Origin: Sipunculus nudus
Lineage: Eukaryota > Annelida > Sipuncula > Golfingiida > Sipunculidae
Assembly: GCA_026874595.1 (NCBI GenBank)
Contig: CM049311.1
Location: 20,830,176 to 20,894,175, forward strand
Length of the DNA: 64,000 nucleotides
Reading direction: 5' to 3'
The translations under genes were made by a program, and so were the position numbers. Below are positions 47,801 to 58,421 of this stretch, piece by piece; positions within the stretch are counted from its first letter, which is position 1; each line of letters starts with the position of its first letter. Under the pieces are notes generated by a model. The model was not told where the DNA came from. It did no database searches and saw nothing but the letters and a program-made list of their open reading frames with translations.

Positions 47801-50800
47801 TCATATATGTGAAGAGAGGTGGCACTCCGAGGTCATAACCTCGTATGACTTGCTTAGTCACAGAGAACCAGCGTGATTAGCTAAACTGCTGAGATCTTTT
47901 AGGTAAATTTACAGCTTTCAAACAGATTTTCATACAACAAGACCACCATCAAGGACTATCAAGTGTCATTCGTGCTGTGTGATTGACGTCCTGCCCAAGA
48001 GCATTAATTAGTTAGCGACAGCTTGTACTATGTTCCAGTAAATGCGTAATGAGGTTCACATGGTTCAATAATTAATTAACAAACAATGTTTGTATATTAA
48101 TTCTTTGTAACCTACAAGGGTGTTTATTTTTTTCAAGTTTTAACTACCCATCCCAGCTAACGGCATTTGATACAGAAATTTGTCAAATATTTGTAAAGTT
48201 AAACTGCCAAGATTAGTGTGCGAGACCAAGTGGATTAATTTCATTTTTTATAAACTATGTTTTATAAATTATTTATGCATATTTAAGCTATTTTGAATAT
48301 GATTTAAATATTATTTATACAATTAAAAATAAGCATACAATTAATCAAAACAGAAGACACCAGTAACATTCAAAGAAGAATTAACACAATATGCCAAACT
48401 CCTCTAAACAGGACAAAATCCTCAAGTCCCTTGAGTGTCTGGCTTAGAGGAGTTTCACTGCAATTTTTTTATCAAGTTTGCCAGAAATAATTTGGGCTAA
48501 TAGTAAAACACAGTTCTTCTGCTTTCTTATACATGCCTTCTGGTTTTATTAAATGTATTAATCTCCATGAAATATGAACTATGACTTGGTCTTCGGGACC
48601 TGTTGGTTCCACTGAGCTATTGATCTCTTTGTGGGCCTGATGCTGCAGGTATAATTCAGCTACTGATGGATGCTGACCCGCACAGACCAACCCCACACAT
48701 GGGATTAACCATGAGCACCACCTAGTGGCCTAACACAGAACTACACTGACAAGATAATCTTGACTATTAATATAAGTGTCTGAACAAAAGGAACATCATC
48801 ACTGATTACATATACTGAAACAAGATTACATTTAGTATGCCAACTGTACCATAGCAGAACATATCCTAAACACTTAGTACCGTCCTTCCTTTTATTTATA
48901 TAAATATCAAGACTTCTGAAGCCGGGGTCAAGATTGCTACAGACCTTAAATGAAATTATGGTATTTAAATAAATTCATCATTAACTTTCTTAACTTTTAA
49001 CTTTCTGATTTTGTATTTTTTGTACTCAAATATGTAAACTATTAAAATATGGTTTTACAGTGGCGCCAACCTCCCCCCCTTGCAACCACCCCACAATTAT
49101 GACCCCTTCTGTTGGTCCTGCATATATATTCCAGGTAACTTAAAATTTTACAACTACTACCATCCCCAAATTAATACCACTTTGGTCAGTCCCCAAGGTG
49201 GTCGTCATTGTGGGTTCCACAGTATATTTCTGAAATTTTTAGAATTGAAAATAAACAAAATAGTGAAGTAAAATGGAACCTCACCATTATGAATGAGTGG
49301 TTTTGCCTATTAAAAAAGAGTCACTCAGACTGGAGCAATAGTGGACCTCCAACACCACATTAAGCTGAACTGGCTCATGGTCCATAGTCAATAAAGACTC
49401 CCAATTCTACATTTTGCGGGAGTGATTTTTCTTTTAGCAGAAAAGAAGAATTCAGGGAGATACCCTGGAGAGATTTCCATAAATATTCTTCCTTAAGAAG
49501 GCCTTCCTAAATGGATCCTTCTTTACACAAGAAGTAAAATATTTGATAATTTTGATTAAAGAGAGAAAAATAAATAACCTTTAACTGGAATGCATTGTAC
49601 CAAGTAAAGATACTTAGTGCCAGGTACACTAATCATATATGAAAGTACAGGTGCTTCCTATTTATGACATCCTTGTGCTAGTACAGGTACAAAACAAACC
49701 AGGTTATTTGGTCCAGGGGCACAGCACAAGATGTGACGCTGGGAGATCATGACTTCCAAGTCTCAGCTGGGGGGGCAGTGAGATTTTTCTTGGTTGGCTC
49801 CAACCCACAGTGAGTGCTCTGCAGGCTTAATGGGAAGACTGATCCCAACAGCTGATTCAACCCTAATCAAATGTGCCATATGGGGCTTCCTCAGTGGTAT
49901 CATCCAAAATGAGGACAATTACCCAGCCATTGCCTGCATGTGCGATAGTCACCAGGTCTGGTAAACAGCAGGATACAAATGAAAGGAAGCATATGATACT
50001 GTCCTGTCACATCATCTAAAAGAGGAATTTTTTTTCTAACAGTACCACTTGCTTTCGTACTCATGGTACCCTTGTATACCATGATACCAGGTGCTTTCTA
50101 CTTATGAAGCCCAGGTACAGGTACCAGGTGCTTCCTACTTATGACATCCAGGTACAGGTATTAGGTCTTCCTACTCATGATGAACAGGTACAGGTACATG
50201 GCATCCTGGTGCAAGTATAGGTACCAGTGAGTTGCCTTCTACTCATGAAACCCAGATACAGGTAATGGGTTCTTTTCACTCAGGACAACCAGATACAGGT
50301 ACCAGAATGTTTATACCAGTTATGACAACTCACCTCCATCTTGGTGCGGACCATCTTGAAGTAAAATTCATCAGGATTTTTGTCGAGGGCCTTCCTCTTC
50401 AGAGCTTTGATGGCATTCTTCTTCTTCTGGTAGTCACTATGGAAACAGAATTAGAGATCATCAGCAAAATGGAACAGCTGCATGTTAACTACTGTGACTT
50501 CTAAGTTAAAGAGCTGTGCCATTTGACCTGACTTTATAAATATCAAATGTTTCTTACAGCCAACTGTCCCCTCTCCTAGATGAAAAAAAACATTATTTTG
50601 GCTCAAAGTATAAATTATAGATTTTGAGACATTTATTTCAAGAAAACAACATGATAAAAATTTGCTGAGATTAAATTTTGTTATGATGTGCTTTTGCCTG
50701 TTAGAAAAACATTTCTATGTCCCCTCATCACATTGAAAATTATAATAAAAAACCCACCAAACAACAAAGGAAAAGAGTAGTTTTATTTTTAAAGAAGGGA

Positions 50801-53418
50801 AGGTAAAAGTAACAAATTTAAGATATCATCTCATTTTTTGATAAACTGAAATCTTGCATAATCAGTGTTTAGATATAAAACACCATAATATTATAGATGC
50901 ATTTTTTTTTGGTTTAAAAAAATCCTTGTCATAAGACAATCCCATTATATAAGCACCACTCTGTGATGACTTATGTACATTTTAGGATGGTCAACTGATG
51001 TAAATGTTTGATATGATACCCAAGTGAACTGGTGCTGAAAAAAGTTATTGAGTCTGAGTACTTAAAACAAAGGACTTGAGTCTGGACCCATGAACTGAAC
51101 ATTGATGTGAATGCTTGAATATTACAAAAAATTCAATATTTACTATAGATTTACTAAATATGTTTCTATATTTCATTCACCACTCAATCTTTCACACAAT
51201 CATTTGCTTTTTATAATAAGGGATGAAATGCTCCTTCCCATCAGCAAGTTTCCGACTTAGCTATGCTTCATAGCAAGGGACGCTGCTCTATAACACTGCT
51301 GTGCCAAGCTATTTCATGAATTGTGAACAACTTACAAGGCATCTGAACCAATCAAGTGACTCACTCTGCTCCCTGTATGCAATAAACAAAACTAATTCAT
51401 CAAATTTGAAGTGATGAACCTTTTTCATTCCTTTTTATATGACAGAATCAGAAAACAATCAATTCTATAAAGATATTCCTATTTTCAGATTATTGGCCTT
51501 AAAATAACAAAACACTGAAAATCTGACCAGTCATAAAAAGGCTTGTGAATCTATCTACTTTTTTGTGTTTGTGTTCTTGTTTATTCAGCATGAAAAAGAA
51601 TTCATAAAGCTGTATAAATAATATTTTATGACGCATGTTTTTTTCTATAGTCTGTCCCAGGACCTTGTCAACAGGTTTTTCAGGGATAATTTTTCATAAA
51701 TGTGAGACACTACAAAAATTTCTTGCCCAGTGGTTGCAGGAGCTATTCTGCCAACAGTCTGAGTGATAAATAATGTCTTACCTTGAACCAAATTTCTATG
51801 AGACAAATAATCCAAAATATGACAGAACAGTCATCAATTTTTGCGATGTGTTCATTACCAATATTGGAACTTAGAAATAAACAAGCCATTCCAGCTGGTG
51901 AAGTTAGGCAATGCAATGTCATATGCAACTGACTTTTTTTTAACATCTGTGTGACGTCACTGTTGTCTTATAAACAGTTCTCAATAATACAGACATGGAA
52001 AGTTTTTTATGGAGAAACATACTGTCCAGCAGTAACGGGAAGGGCCTAGGTCACATAACTAGAATGGCTTTGTTTTTGCAGCGAAAAAACAGATATATAT
52101 CTCCCCACTATGCGCCATCCATAACATTAGGGGTAAAATATGCACAATCTCAAAACAATGATTCTAAATTTTAGCAGATTTGACCTTGATGGTCAAGGTC
52201 AGAACTTTTAAAACTCAGTTGAGAACTTGAAAGGAACAACTGGTGTGCCAAATTTGAGGACAAAAAGTGAAATACTTCAAAAGTTATGGGGTTCACAATA
52301 ATTTTACATTTCGGCAGATTTGACCTTGAAGATGAAGGTTAAGGTCAATGGCTTTCGAACTCCTCTGAGATTCTGGTAGGAACAATGAGTGCTTAAAATT
52401 TTGGAGGAAAGTATGCAGCCCTTCAATAGTTATCGTGTTCACTAGAAAATAACTATAATTTGGCTGATTTGACCTTGAAGATCATGGTCAAGGTCACTGG
52501 GTTTCAAATCCCTCTGAGAACTTGGTAGGAACAATTGTTGTACCAAATTTGAGGACATAATGATAAATACTTCAAAAGGTATGAGGTTCACAAAAATTTC
52601 ACATTTCTGCAGATTTGACCTTGAAGATGAAGGTCAAGGTCACCAGGTTTTTCAAACTCTTCCAAGATTTTGGATAAACAATAAGTGTTTAAAATTTTGG
52701 AGGAAATTATGCAGCCCATCAAAAGTTATCACATTCACAAAATATCCTACAGGGACGACTGACGATGGCACTTAAAACAACATGTCTCCCCAGGGGGGGG
52801 GGGCATAATAAATACTTTTAATTAAACATATAATTACCTCACACAAAATTGGCAGAACATCTGCAAATATGTATTAGGACAAAAATTATTTGAAAGGAAT
52901 ATTCGTAAAACATTTATTGTGAAAAAAACATGTGGACAAGGGTTCTGGGTTCATAATAAATACTTTTAATTAAACATATAATTACCTCACACAAAATTGG
53001 CAGAACATCTGCAAATATGTATTAGGACAAAAATTATTTGAAAGGAATATTCGTAAAACATTTAAAATTGGCAGAACATCTGCAAATATGTATTAGGACA
53101 AAAATTATTTGAAAGGAATATTCGTAAAACATTTATTGTGAAAAAAAACATGTGGACAAGGGTTCTGGGTTCATAATAAATACTTTTAATTAAACATATA
53201 ATTACCTCACACAAAATTGGCAGAACATCTGCAAATATGTATTAGGACAAAAATTATTTGAAAGGAATATTCGTAAAACATTTATTGTGAAAAAAACAGG
53301 TGGACAAGGGTTCTGGGATGGACTATAGTCTTTAAAAACAAAGATCAAGTTCTTACATTGCACGTAGTTTGTAGTCCTTTTTCTTCTCTAGAAGTCCAAG
53401 ATGAGCCCTGGAGGATGG
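32718..53418 (-). CDS. UTP11: UTP11, U3 snoRNA-associated SSU processome protein (5' partial, seven exons)
   Basis: Seven minus-strand exons join in frame with matching phases: 53418-53357, 50436-50334, 39745-39632, 39041-38948, 38625-38495, 36469-36359 and 32804-32718 (stop TGA at 32720-32718). The product follows human UTP11 from HLGLLEKKKDYKLRA through NPDEFYFKMVRTKM, DGVH, EQLKMMQTQDLKYI, KIEKLKADLHLLDF and PQNKHIIFVD to IEREHQLSIIAQKMETKKQLM and a basic end ESAAVYRWVPQRKK. UTP11 is a nucleolar protein of the small-subunit processome needed for 18S rRNA maturation. Roughly the first 20-26 residues (FRKA-KS-QR-H-ER in the family) are on an exon I could not find up to 64000, so it probably lies upstream of the window. 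The 87-base last exon lies 3.5 kb after the previous one. Confidence 0.95.
32805..35139. other. UTP11 last intron, no other feature
   Basis: Mostly AT-rich. Around 33300-33500 the words tttcaaatttatgaatga and gatattgtcatg are repeated ~130 bases apart. 33960-34260 is more complex but unrecognised. Confidence 0.4.
35140..35845. repeat. GACTCAAGTCC-rich repeat, copy 2, with inverted ends
   Basis: Starts with gactcaagtccacttgagtc and ends with cttggactcgagtggcttga and actcagactcgg, so the two ends are inverted relative to each other. The middle is AT-rich and unrelated to any protein. Confidence 0.6.
36359..36469 (-). CDS. UTP11: UTP11 exon encoding RELEKRIEREHQLSIIAQKM
   Basis: Acceptor tatctttcag, donor ATG|gtaggt; 37 whole codons, ILSHERQKKY at the start and ETKKQLM at the end. 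It corresponds to KERQKQY--L-QRIEREKKL-VIAQKI-TRKDLM in human and is probably a coiled helix. Confidence 0.95.
36708..37042. mobile_element. TAAGGCCAAAAA MITE, copy 3, in a UTP11 intron
   Basis: Starts aaggccaaaaaaataaaagg and ends ttttttttggccttaa, with the same terminal and interior words as the other two copies. It contains a long C run (36767-36792). It lies 240 bases upstream of a UTP11 exon. Confidence 0.88.
37043..38277. other. UTP11 intron, no feature seen
   Basis: A 122-codon plus-strand open frame (37946-38314) overlaps a minus-strand frame and has no recognisable domain. Confidence 0.35.
38278..38335. mobile_element. Isolated pogo/Tigger-like terminus
   Basis: tacagtgaaacctcgttgtg followed by tcgaactagc resembles the terminal inverted repeats of pogo/Tigger elements. 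The partner end was not found, so this may be a remnant. Confidence 0.35.
38495..38625 (-). CDS. UTP11: UTP11 exon encoding KKLDLAKHFDTHPALLQRPY
   Basis: Acceptor ctgtttcag, donor CAG|gtttgt; 43 codons after a split Ala codon. It matches the less conserved human region FDVATHLQT-PEL--R-FNRP, including a THPALLQRPYNR stretch. Confidence 0.9.
38948..39041 (-). CDS. UTP11: UTP11 exon encoding KIEKLKADLHLLDFPDKPQN
   Basis: Acceptor cttctacag, donor AAG|gtaaag; 31 codons plus one base. LKADLHLLDF and QNKHIIFVD correspond to LKSELHLLDF and QNKHVFFFD in human. Confidence 0.94.
39219..39580. mobile_element. Truncated TTAA-type element, copy d, next to a UTP11 exon
   Basis: Begins TTAAAGGGACCTATTCAC and contains the words ttactcctatacaaaagtgg and ggaaacttttgtatta shared with copy a. 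The right terminus is not recognisable; sequence runs into the 3' flank of the UTP11 exon at 39632. Confidence 0.5.
39632..39745 (-). CDS. UTP11: UTP11 exon encoding DGVH...EEQLKMMQTQDLKYI
   Basis: Acceptor atttctttaag, donor AAG|gtttgt; 38 whole codons. It matches LQDGVH and the T-EQLKLMRTQDVKYIEMKR-AE segment of human UTP11. The intron upstream of it is 10.6 kb, the longest in the gene. Confidence 0.94.
39746..44280. other. Long UTP11 intron, first part, no gene recognised
   Basis: AT-rich DNA with scattered open frames below 100 codons, none recognised. 43270-43870 is distinctly more complex and GC-richer than its surroundings. Confidence 0.4.
44281..44385. repeat. (ATATT)n microsatellite
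   Basis: About twenty copies of the five-base unit ttata/atatt without interruption, with a ttttatt-rich start. Confidence 0.95.
44386..46018. other. UTP11 intron, complex block at 44700-45260
   Basis: 44700-45260 is GC-richer and non-repetitive, for example around gggccgagcctggacaatat. No frame matches a known protein. The remainder is AT-rich. Confidence 0.35.
46020..46212. repeat. Large imperfect palindrome
   Basis: 46020-46108 and 46141-46212 are inverted copies: tagctagaaatcacacccat and its partner atgggtgcgatttctagcta. One short insertion sits in the left arm, and a 32-base AT-rich centre (tacgtatatgtaatatacgta) is itself palindromic. It may be a hairpin MITE. Confidence 0.88.
46206..47515 (+). 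repeat. 28-bp minisatellite in two subfamilies
   Basis: 46206-47100 is made of units containing catgaatgcatgtcacagat followed by ggtctaaa. 47100-47515 is made of units containing acttatgtcagtcacagatg followed by gtctaaaa. Both are 28 bases long and share the cacagatggtctaaa core. There are about 45 units in all. No leader, spacers or cas genes. Confidence 0.95.
47599..48460. mobile_element. Non-autonomous TIR element (CAGTGAAACTCC ends)
   Basis: Begins CAGTGAAACTCCTTCC and ends GGAGTTTCACTG, inverted. The left flank is TA; the right flank is CA, so one target base may have mutated. Termini of this form are seen in pogo/Tigger-like elements. No transposase is present. Confidence 0.55.
48461..49624. 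other. UTP11 intron, no feature seen
   Basis: No recognised gene or element. Confidence 0.4.
49625..50320 (+). repeat. ~37-bp minisatellite split by a SINE
   Basis: Units of the type cttcctacttatgacatcc followed by aggtacaggtacc occur at 49625-49690 and 50060-50320. The SINE 49700-50035 lies between them. The array stops about 15 bases from the donor of the UTP11 exon at 50334. Confidence 0.8.
49700..50035 (+). mobile_element. tRNA-headed SINE, copy 2, inserted in a minisatellite
   Basis: The body words agtgctctgcaggcttaat, gggcttcctcagtggtat and gcctgcatgtgcgatagtcac match the SINE at 16.4 kb in order. The head (ggtccaggggcacagcac) is decayed. The 37-bp minisatellite is present on both sides. 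Confidence 0.7.
50334..50436 (-). CDS. UTP11: UTP11 exon encoding KALDKNPDEFYFKMVRTKME
   Basis: Acceptor tccatag, donor GAG|gtgagt on the minus strand; 34 codons after one split base. It contains the conserved K-LKRKAL-KNPDEFY-KM motif. A 37-bp minisatellite ends only about 20 bases into the following intron. Confidence 0.94.
50437..52095. other. UTP11 intron, no feature seen
   Basis: AT-rich. A short gagtctgag / ggacttgagtctgg stretch at 51050-51085 recalls the GACTCAAGTCC repeats. Confidence 0.4.
52096..52803. repeat. ~147-bp tandem array with TCAAGGTCA motifs
   Basis: Four to five units carrying tttgaccttgaagatgaagg and tcaaggtca, with caaatttgaggacaaa and ttcaaaagttat. Borders are ctccccactatgcgcc on the left and catgtctccccagggggg on the right. 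It looks like a non-autonomous bivalve element with a tandem core. Confidence 0.7.
52804..53318. repeat. Near-identical 148-bp tandem duplication
   Basis: cataataaatacttttaatt begins units at 52804, 52952 and 53172. A partial 72-base copy (aaaattggcagaacatctgc...) accounts for the extra length of the middle one. The units differ at only a few positions, so the event is recent or an assembly artefact. It ends about 40 bases downstream of the UTP11 exon 53357-53418. Confidence 0.92.
53357..53418 (-). CDS. UTP11: UTP11 exon encoding PSSRAHLGLLEKKKDYKLRA
   Basis: Minus-strand acceptor cattacag and donor GCAAT|gtaaga. The first codon follows the acceptor in phase 0; two bases are left for an Ile codon completed by the next exon. 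HLGLLEKKKDYKLRA is nearly invariant in UTP11. This is the 5'-most exon found. Confidence 0.93.
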
Positions 53419-54281
53419 CTGTAATGACAGAAAATAAAGTAATTGTCAATTCATACATTCTTTAATCAATCATCTGTAAATTATCAAGCTAATGCAAACA
53501 AAGGCTAAAGCACCCTACACCTGCAAACATTATTTTATGACATAATTGACAGAAGTTAGAACAATTTTATTTTAAATAAGCAGCTTATTATTTTGATGAT
53601 AAACAAAATAAGGGAAAGAACAAGCAAGAGACCAATGGATCATGGTGCTTAGTTACTGAATATGACCTACAAATGTGTGACCTGATTTTGACCAAGATTC
53701 TTCTTGAGAGGTAAAAAACAAAAATGGACAATGGAATACAAGACAGATGGTTAAAATGCATCTATTCTTCCAAGTGATCACAGATTTATCCGATAAAAAT
53801 AAGAATTTATAAAGAAATTCAAATGGTTTCTGTAACAGATCTGCAGGAAAGATCAAGTATTTTTTTTTACTTTGAATAGTTTCATGATAGAAATACTGAA
53901 GAGAATGATTCAATACCTGTTTGGAAGGTCAGCTTAGATCAAACATTTTGCTAAACTCCATGTATTTCAGAGTACTTCTTGAAAGTGTGTTATTCTATAC
54001 AATGGATAATACAGCAAATGATGTATCAGCATGTACTAAACTGCAAGTGGCAGGCAACAGCGATGATCTTTTGCAGTGGTCATATCAATGTTTCAGTCAA
54101 AGAGAGCAATGAACAACCTATTTCAAATCTGGCCAGATCAGATTTTTGGCCATGTGCCAGCTCCCCTGGTGGCAATAATCAGCAAACACTGCTATAGGAA
54201 GCAGAACAAATGTATCATGAACATCCAACATGGAGGACAGGTCTGATGGGAAGACACAGGCTTGATGTACTAGTTTGGACA
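53419..54281. other. Upstream of the first detected UTP11 exon, no feature seen
   Basis: Expected to be a UTP11 intron. Overlapping open frames at 53653-54197 are not recognised. Confidence 0.4.
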
Positions 54282-54283
54282 TA

Positions 54284-54709
54284 CAGTGGTTGCCTTTTTA
54301 TTTTGCAAGATTTCAAATTTGCGATGTTTGTAAAGGGGGAATTATCGCAAAAATAAAACCTACACTATTAAAATGACCAATCGCCTAAGCCAAGCGGAAA
54401 AGCAAAGATTGATTTTATAAATAATAACTGATCTTGTATGTTACCGTTAATCTTAGATAGGTATTAAAAAGAATCAGATCTTTCCCACTATCTACCAATA
54501 ATGAACATTGATGTCTACTGGTTCAATATTCACGCGGGTCCCCGTTCAAATTTTTCGCACATATAACTTTGTAAAATTAATTGATAAAATTAGGTCTGTA
54601 CTCTATGTAGGTTATTGTATGGTGAGGTAGCAAAAATTGAAATCTCATGAAAACAAATTAAATATGAAATTGTGAAATGTTAACCTTGTGAATATGAAGG
54701 CAACCCCAG
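54284..54709. mobile_element. MITE with CAGTGGTTGCC ends and TA target
   Basis: Begins CAGTGGTTGCCTTTTTATTT and ends AATATGAAGGCAACCCCAG, inverted, with TA directly outside both ends. The ends match the outer element at 57762-59269. Confidence 0.75.
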
Positions 54710-54731
54710 TATTTAATGACTATCCACTGAT

Positions 54732-55196
54732 AACAAGAGCACCACAAACGTGTATAATATGCCTGTCTTTTGTCTTGTGACCTCTAACCTCATAAAATAT
54801 GCATGAAATCTGCTGAGGAATTTAAAGGAGGTGAGAAATTTTATTGGTACAATTTATATGATTAATGAGTGCAGGGACCTCTGACCTCATTAAATATGTG
54901 TGGATTTTGATGGAAATCAAACTTAGATGAGATATTTAATTGATTAACATTTCTGATGAGTTTTATCAAAATCCTTCATATTCTTTGTAGGTTAACACGG
55001 CGACACCACAAATTTGCCAAGTGACCCGTGAGGCCGTGACCATATCAGATATATGTGGATTTTGACCATAATCGAAATAAGGCGAGATAATCTGTTGGGA
55101 AGTAGTTATGGTGAGTTTAGTGAAAATCCATCAAAGCCCCGGTAAGTTATGGTGGCAACATTTAAAGTTAATAGACCAACAGACAGTGGGTATACC
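54732..55196 (-). repeat. 0.5-kb dispersed repeat, copy 3 (inverted)
   Basis: Begins aacaagagcaccacaaacg and ends gaccaacagacagtgggtat, the reverse complement of the borders of the copies at 15 and 18.5 kb. It holds the inverted sub-repeat gtgacctctaacctcat. Confidence 0.75.
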
Positions 55197-57761
55197 ATAA
55201 TATGTCCAGTCCTATGATGGCATATAAAAAAAGGTGTTTTATTTACTCTCTGGCCCATACTGGGAAAGGGGAAACAGCAGGTTACTGCATGGGTGTTTTA
55301 TAAGCCCACAAGGTAACTCCATCCAGGGGCTTACAGTAATCATGAGGATGAATTTGCATGCCTTCCAGACAAGTTGAAAATGATTATATACCATGACAAA
55401 TTACACCGACATTCCACATAAAGTTACACCCTTGGAGACCAAAATACTTAAAATAAGTAATAAAACAAAGTTTAAATTGGTTACCCATTTGAGTAAAACT
55501 CAAAGGTCACAAACTTTTTAATTGTGTCTATAAAACCTATGTATAGCATCAAGTGGGTGTATAAATGTGTTTTTTTTTTAAACTTGTATGTAGTCATTTG
55601 TATTTCTTTCCACACCGGGGCGAAAAAAATCATGATGATGAATTACACTTGTATCATAAGTAGCCAAATTCCTACCTGCCCTATTAAAATCACCAAATGC
55701 AGGTGTGATATTTTTTTTAAAAGGTGAACTAATATGGTCACATATACCAGTATGCACCCAAACATGGATCCAATTGCATGACCCCAAAATGACACCGGAG
55801 CATTCTTCAGGGGGGTATCAACACCAATTTGATACTAATTTCATGAGGCCACACGTGAGGTTATACCTGCGGCTGAAATGTCATGCACCTGTCAATCAAA
55901 CCAGGTAATGATCACTTCTCACCTGCAGGAACAGCATGCCAGCACTGCTCGTCGATTTCACTCATCCATATGGATGAGGCAGCTTAATGAATATTCATGA
56001 ACATTCACGTTTCTAGTTTAAGGTTACAGACCTAACCGGCTGCTGGTGCTGATTCATGATGGGTTGGCAGGTTTTCAACTGTAAAATCTTTATCAGATAT
56101 TTTAGTTCCAATAAGCTATTGTCCATTCTTGCAAACTTTATCCAACTTATCCCTTAGTTTGGAAGTATCACATTTTAATCATCACTGGCTGTTTGGTTAG
56201 GTACTTGGCTGACTGGAAGGTTGTAGAGAGTTAGGGTCAGGCCAAAGGAATAATCAATAAAATTTTGGAAACAATCTGGGTCACCATGTTTATGTTAAAA
56301 TGATTAATTGATAACCATTCTAATATAATGAATATGGTTCTCCCTGCCACGAGACAGAGCCATACACAATGGTAGTATGGGCCTTTGCTCTGGCCTGCAG
56401 AGCTGACCTTTGATACAGATACAGAGCTGGTGATCCACATCACACATTCCTCTAGGCATGAGGTTATCTCTGTATTCCCTCTATACCACAATTTGACAAA
56501 ATTGGCTGAGGTAAAAGGATGGTCTCAGAATACCTTTCATATTTACATTTACATGTATGATGCATCAATCTCTATTCTGAACATCTAAATGAAAGCTTGA
56601 AGATTTGTTACCACTTTGTTTTGAATTCTTCCATACAACTTTAAGCTCCTCATTTTCAGGGTTTTACATACATTATTCAAGGTCAAATCAATACAGAAAC
56701 TTGTGAGGTTAGAGGAGTGGGGGGGGGGGGGGGGACTCAGCATCCTGGCACAGGTAAACAGGTGTGCCAGGTGTACAAGCAGACAGTATACAGAACATAG
56801 CATGTGAAGGAGAAAAACAAAAAATCTAGTGTTGATTCTTTTTATTAAGTGTATATGGTTTTATCTTTCCGATATTTAGGCTGAAAAAGTGGGGGCCCTC
56901 ATCACTCTCTTGATCTGTCCCTGCATATTTTATGACTGTTACATTTTTAAAAACATTTATTTTATGTTACTGTTAATATGAGTACAACTTCTTCAATATA
57001 CAAACTCTTAATCATTTTTACATTTTTCAAGGACCTAATTTAAATGGTTTATGTTTCTGGCTTTATTTCAATTCTTCTACATTTAAATTTTGTTTGGCAA
57101 AATGCAAATTCCAATGATAAATATGAAAGCAGATGCAGTCAGATTCTCACATTATTATGGAAGGATAACATTTAATTCAAATTTCATAATTAATAAAATT
57201 AATTTACTTGTAATAAGGGACATAAAAAGGAACAGTAGCTGTTTGCCTATACATCAGAGGGGGAATGCTATTTTAAAGGACTTTCAAACTTGTTGAGGTT
57301 TATAAGGGGAAGTTACTAATCTTAAGCTATGCAGACTAAACATGCTTTACTGGAAAATTCTGGTGAGTGTTGAGTGCTATATCCCTTTCAATGGTTTAAT
57401 CTGCAATGGTTCATTGGTTACATAGTTGTATGGTTTGTTAGCAATTTTGTTTTATTTTACTCAAAAGATTAAAGATTTTTTTTTAGTTTGATGAAATTTT
57501 GTGAAGGGTTTGCTTAATACCAATACCAAAGGAACAACCTCTTATTCCTTAAGAACTAGACATTTCTTCATAATATCCCCAGACAATTAAACTCCCCCCC
57601 CCCTAAATAATCCACCCCCATCTTCAGAAGAATATACTACCACTTGAAGTGTGATCTTCAAACTTCATGGTCAAGGTCACTAGTCTCTTTCAACAACTTA
57701 TCATTTGCCATCTTTCATTTTGATTTTCAGACAGATACATCTAATTACTTGAGAAACAATA
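55197..57761. other. No gene recognised
   Basis: Mixed AT-rich and moderately complex DNA, with a G run at 56718-56734 and a C run at 57593-57603. I looked for the missing UTP11 first exon here on the minus strand and found no convincing candidate. Confidence 0.4.
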
Positions 57762-58421
57762 CTGTGGTTGGCTTCATATTTGCGAGGCTGAAATTTTGGG
57801 ATTTTTCAATTTTTAATGTTTCGCGAGGGTTTCATTTTCGCGATCTCACCAGAACCCAAATATTTGGTAAAGCCATACTTATGTGTGTTATAAACTAAGA
57901 ATAAGTCATGAGTTTGTGATATTTTTTCTCATATAACGATGGGCCCAAACACAAAGCACAGGTAGTTTAGTTCAAATTAAGGGGAACGTTTTCCCTATAC
58001 CTGCATGGATGTAACTTATTATAACAATTCTCATTGTTCTAATCTATTCCCATACAAATACTGGCTACATTAAATAAGAAGAACTACTCCATTGGCCAAT
58101 TATTCCCGAGGGTTTCATTTTCGTGATTACCGTATTTATTCTAATTTGGCGACCACTTAAAAATGATTAATTTTCTCAGAGGTCGAGACAATAGAGGATA
58201 TTTGAAAATTATCTTCCTGCAGAATTTGCGGTGGTCGAGATTTTAGAGGCACGCGGTTTAATAACCTTCCCTAGAGCTGCAGAGCCGCTCTGACACTCGG
58301 GCGGTCATATGAATTGAGTGATAATTTGGTGGTTTATAAGTTTGTTTTGTTAGCTAAACAGTATTTCCTACAAACGTGCTTCCAACCGTCACATGAATTA
58401 CACGGTGTCCGCAAATAATTA

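Noticed and set aside
55921-55965. Candidate UTP11 first exon on the minus strand (ATG at 55965, donor near 55928)
   Set aside because: The encoded peptide (MSEIDEQCWHAV) has none of the basic FRKA-K-QR-H-ER character of the UTP11 start.
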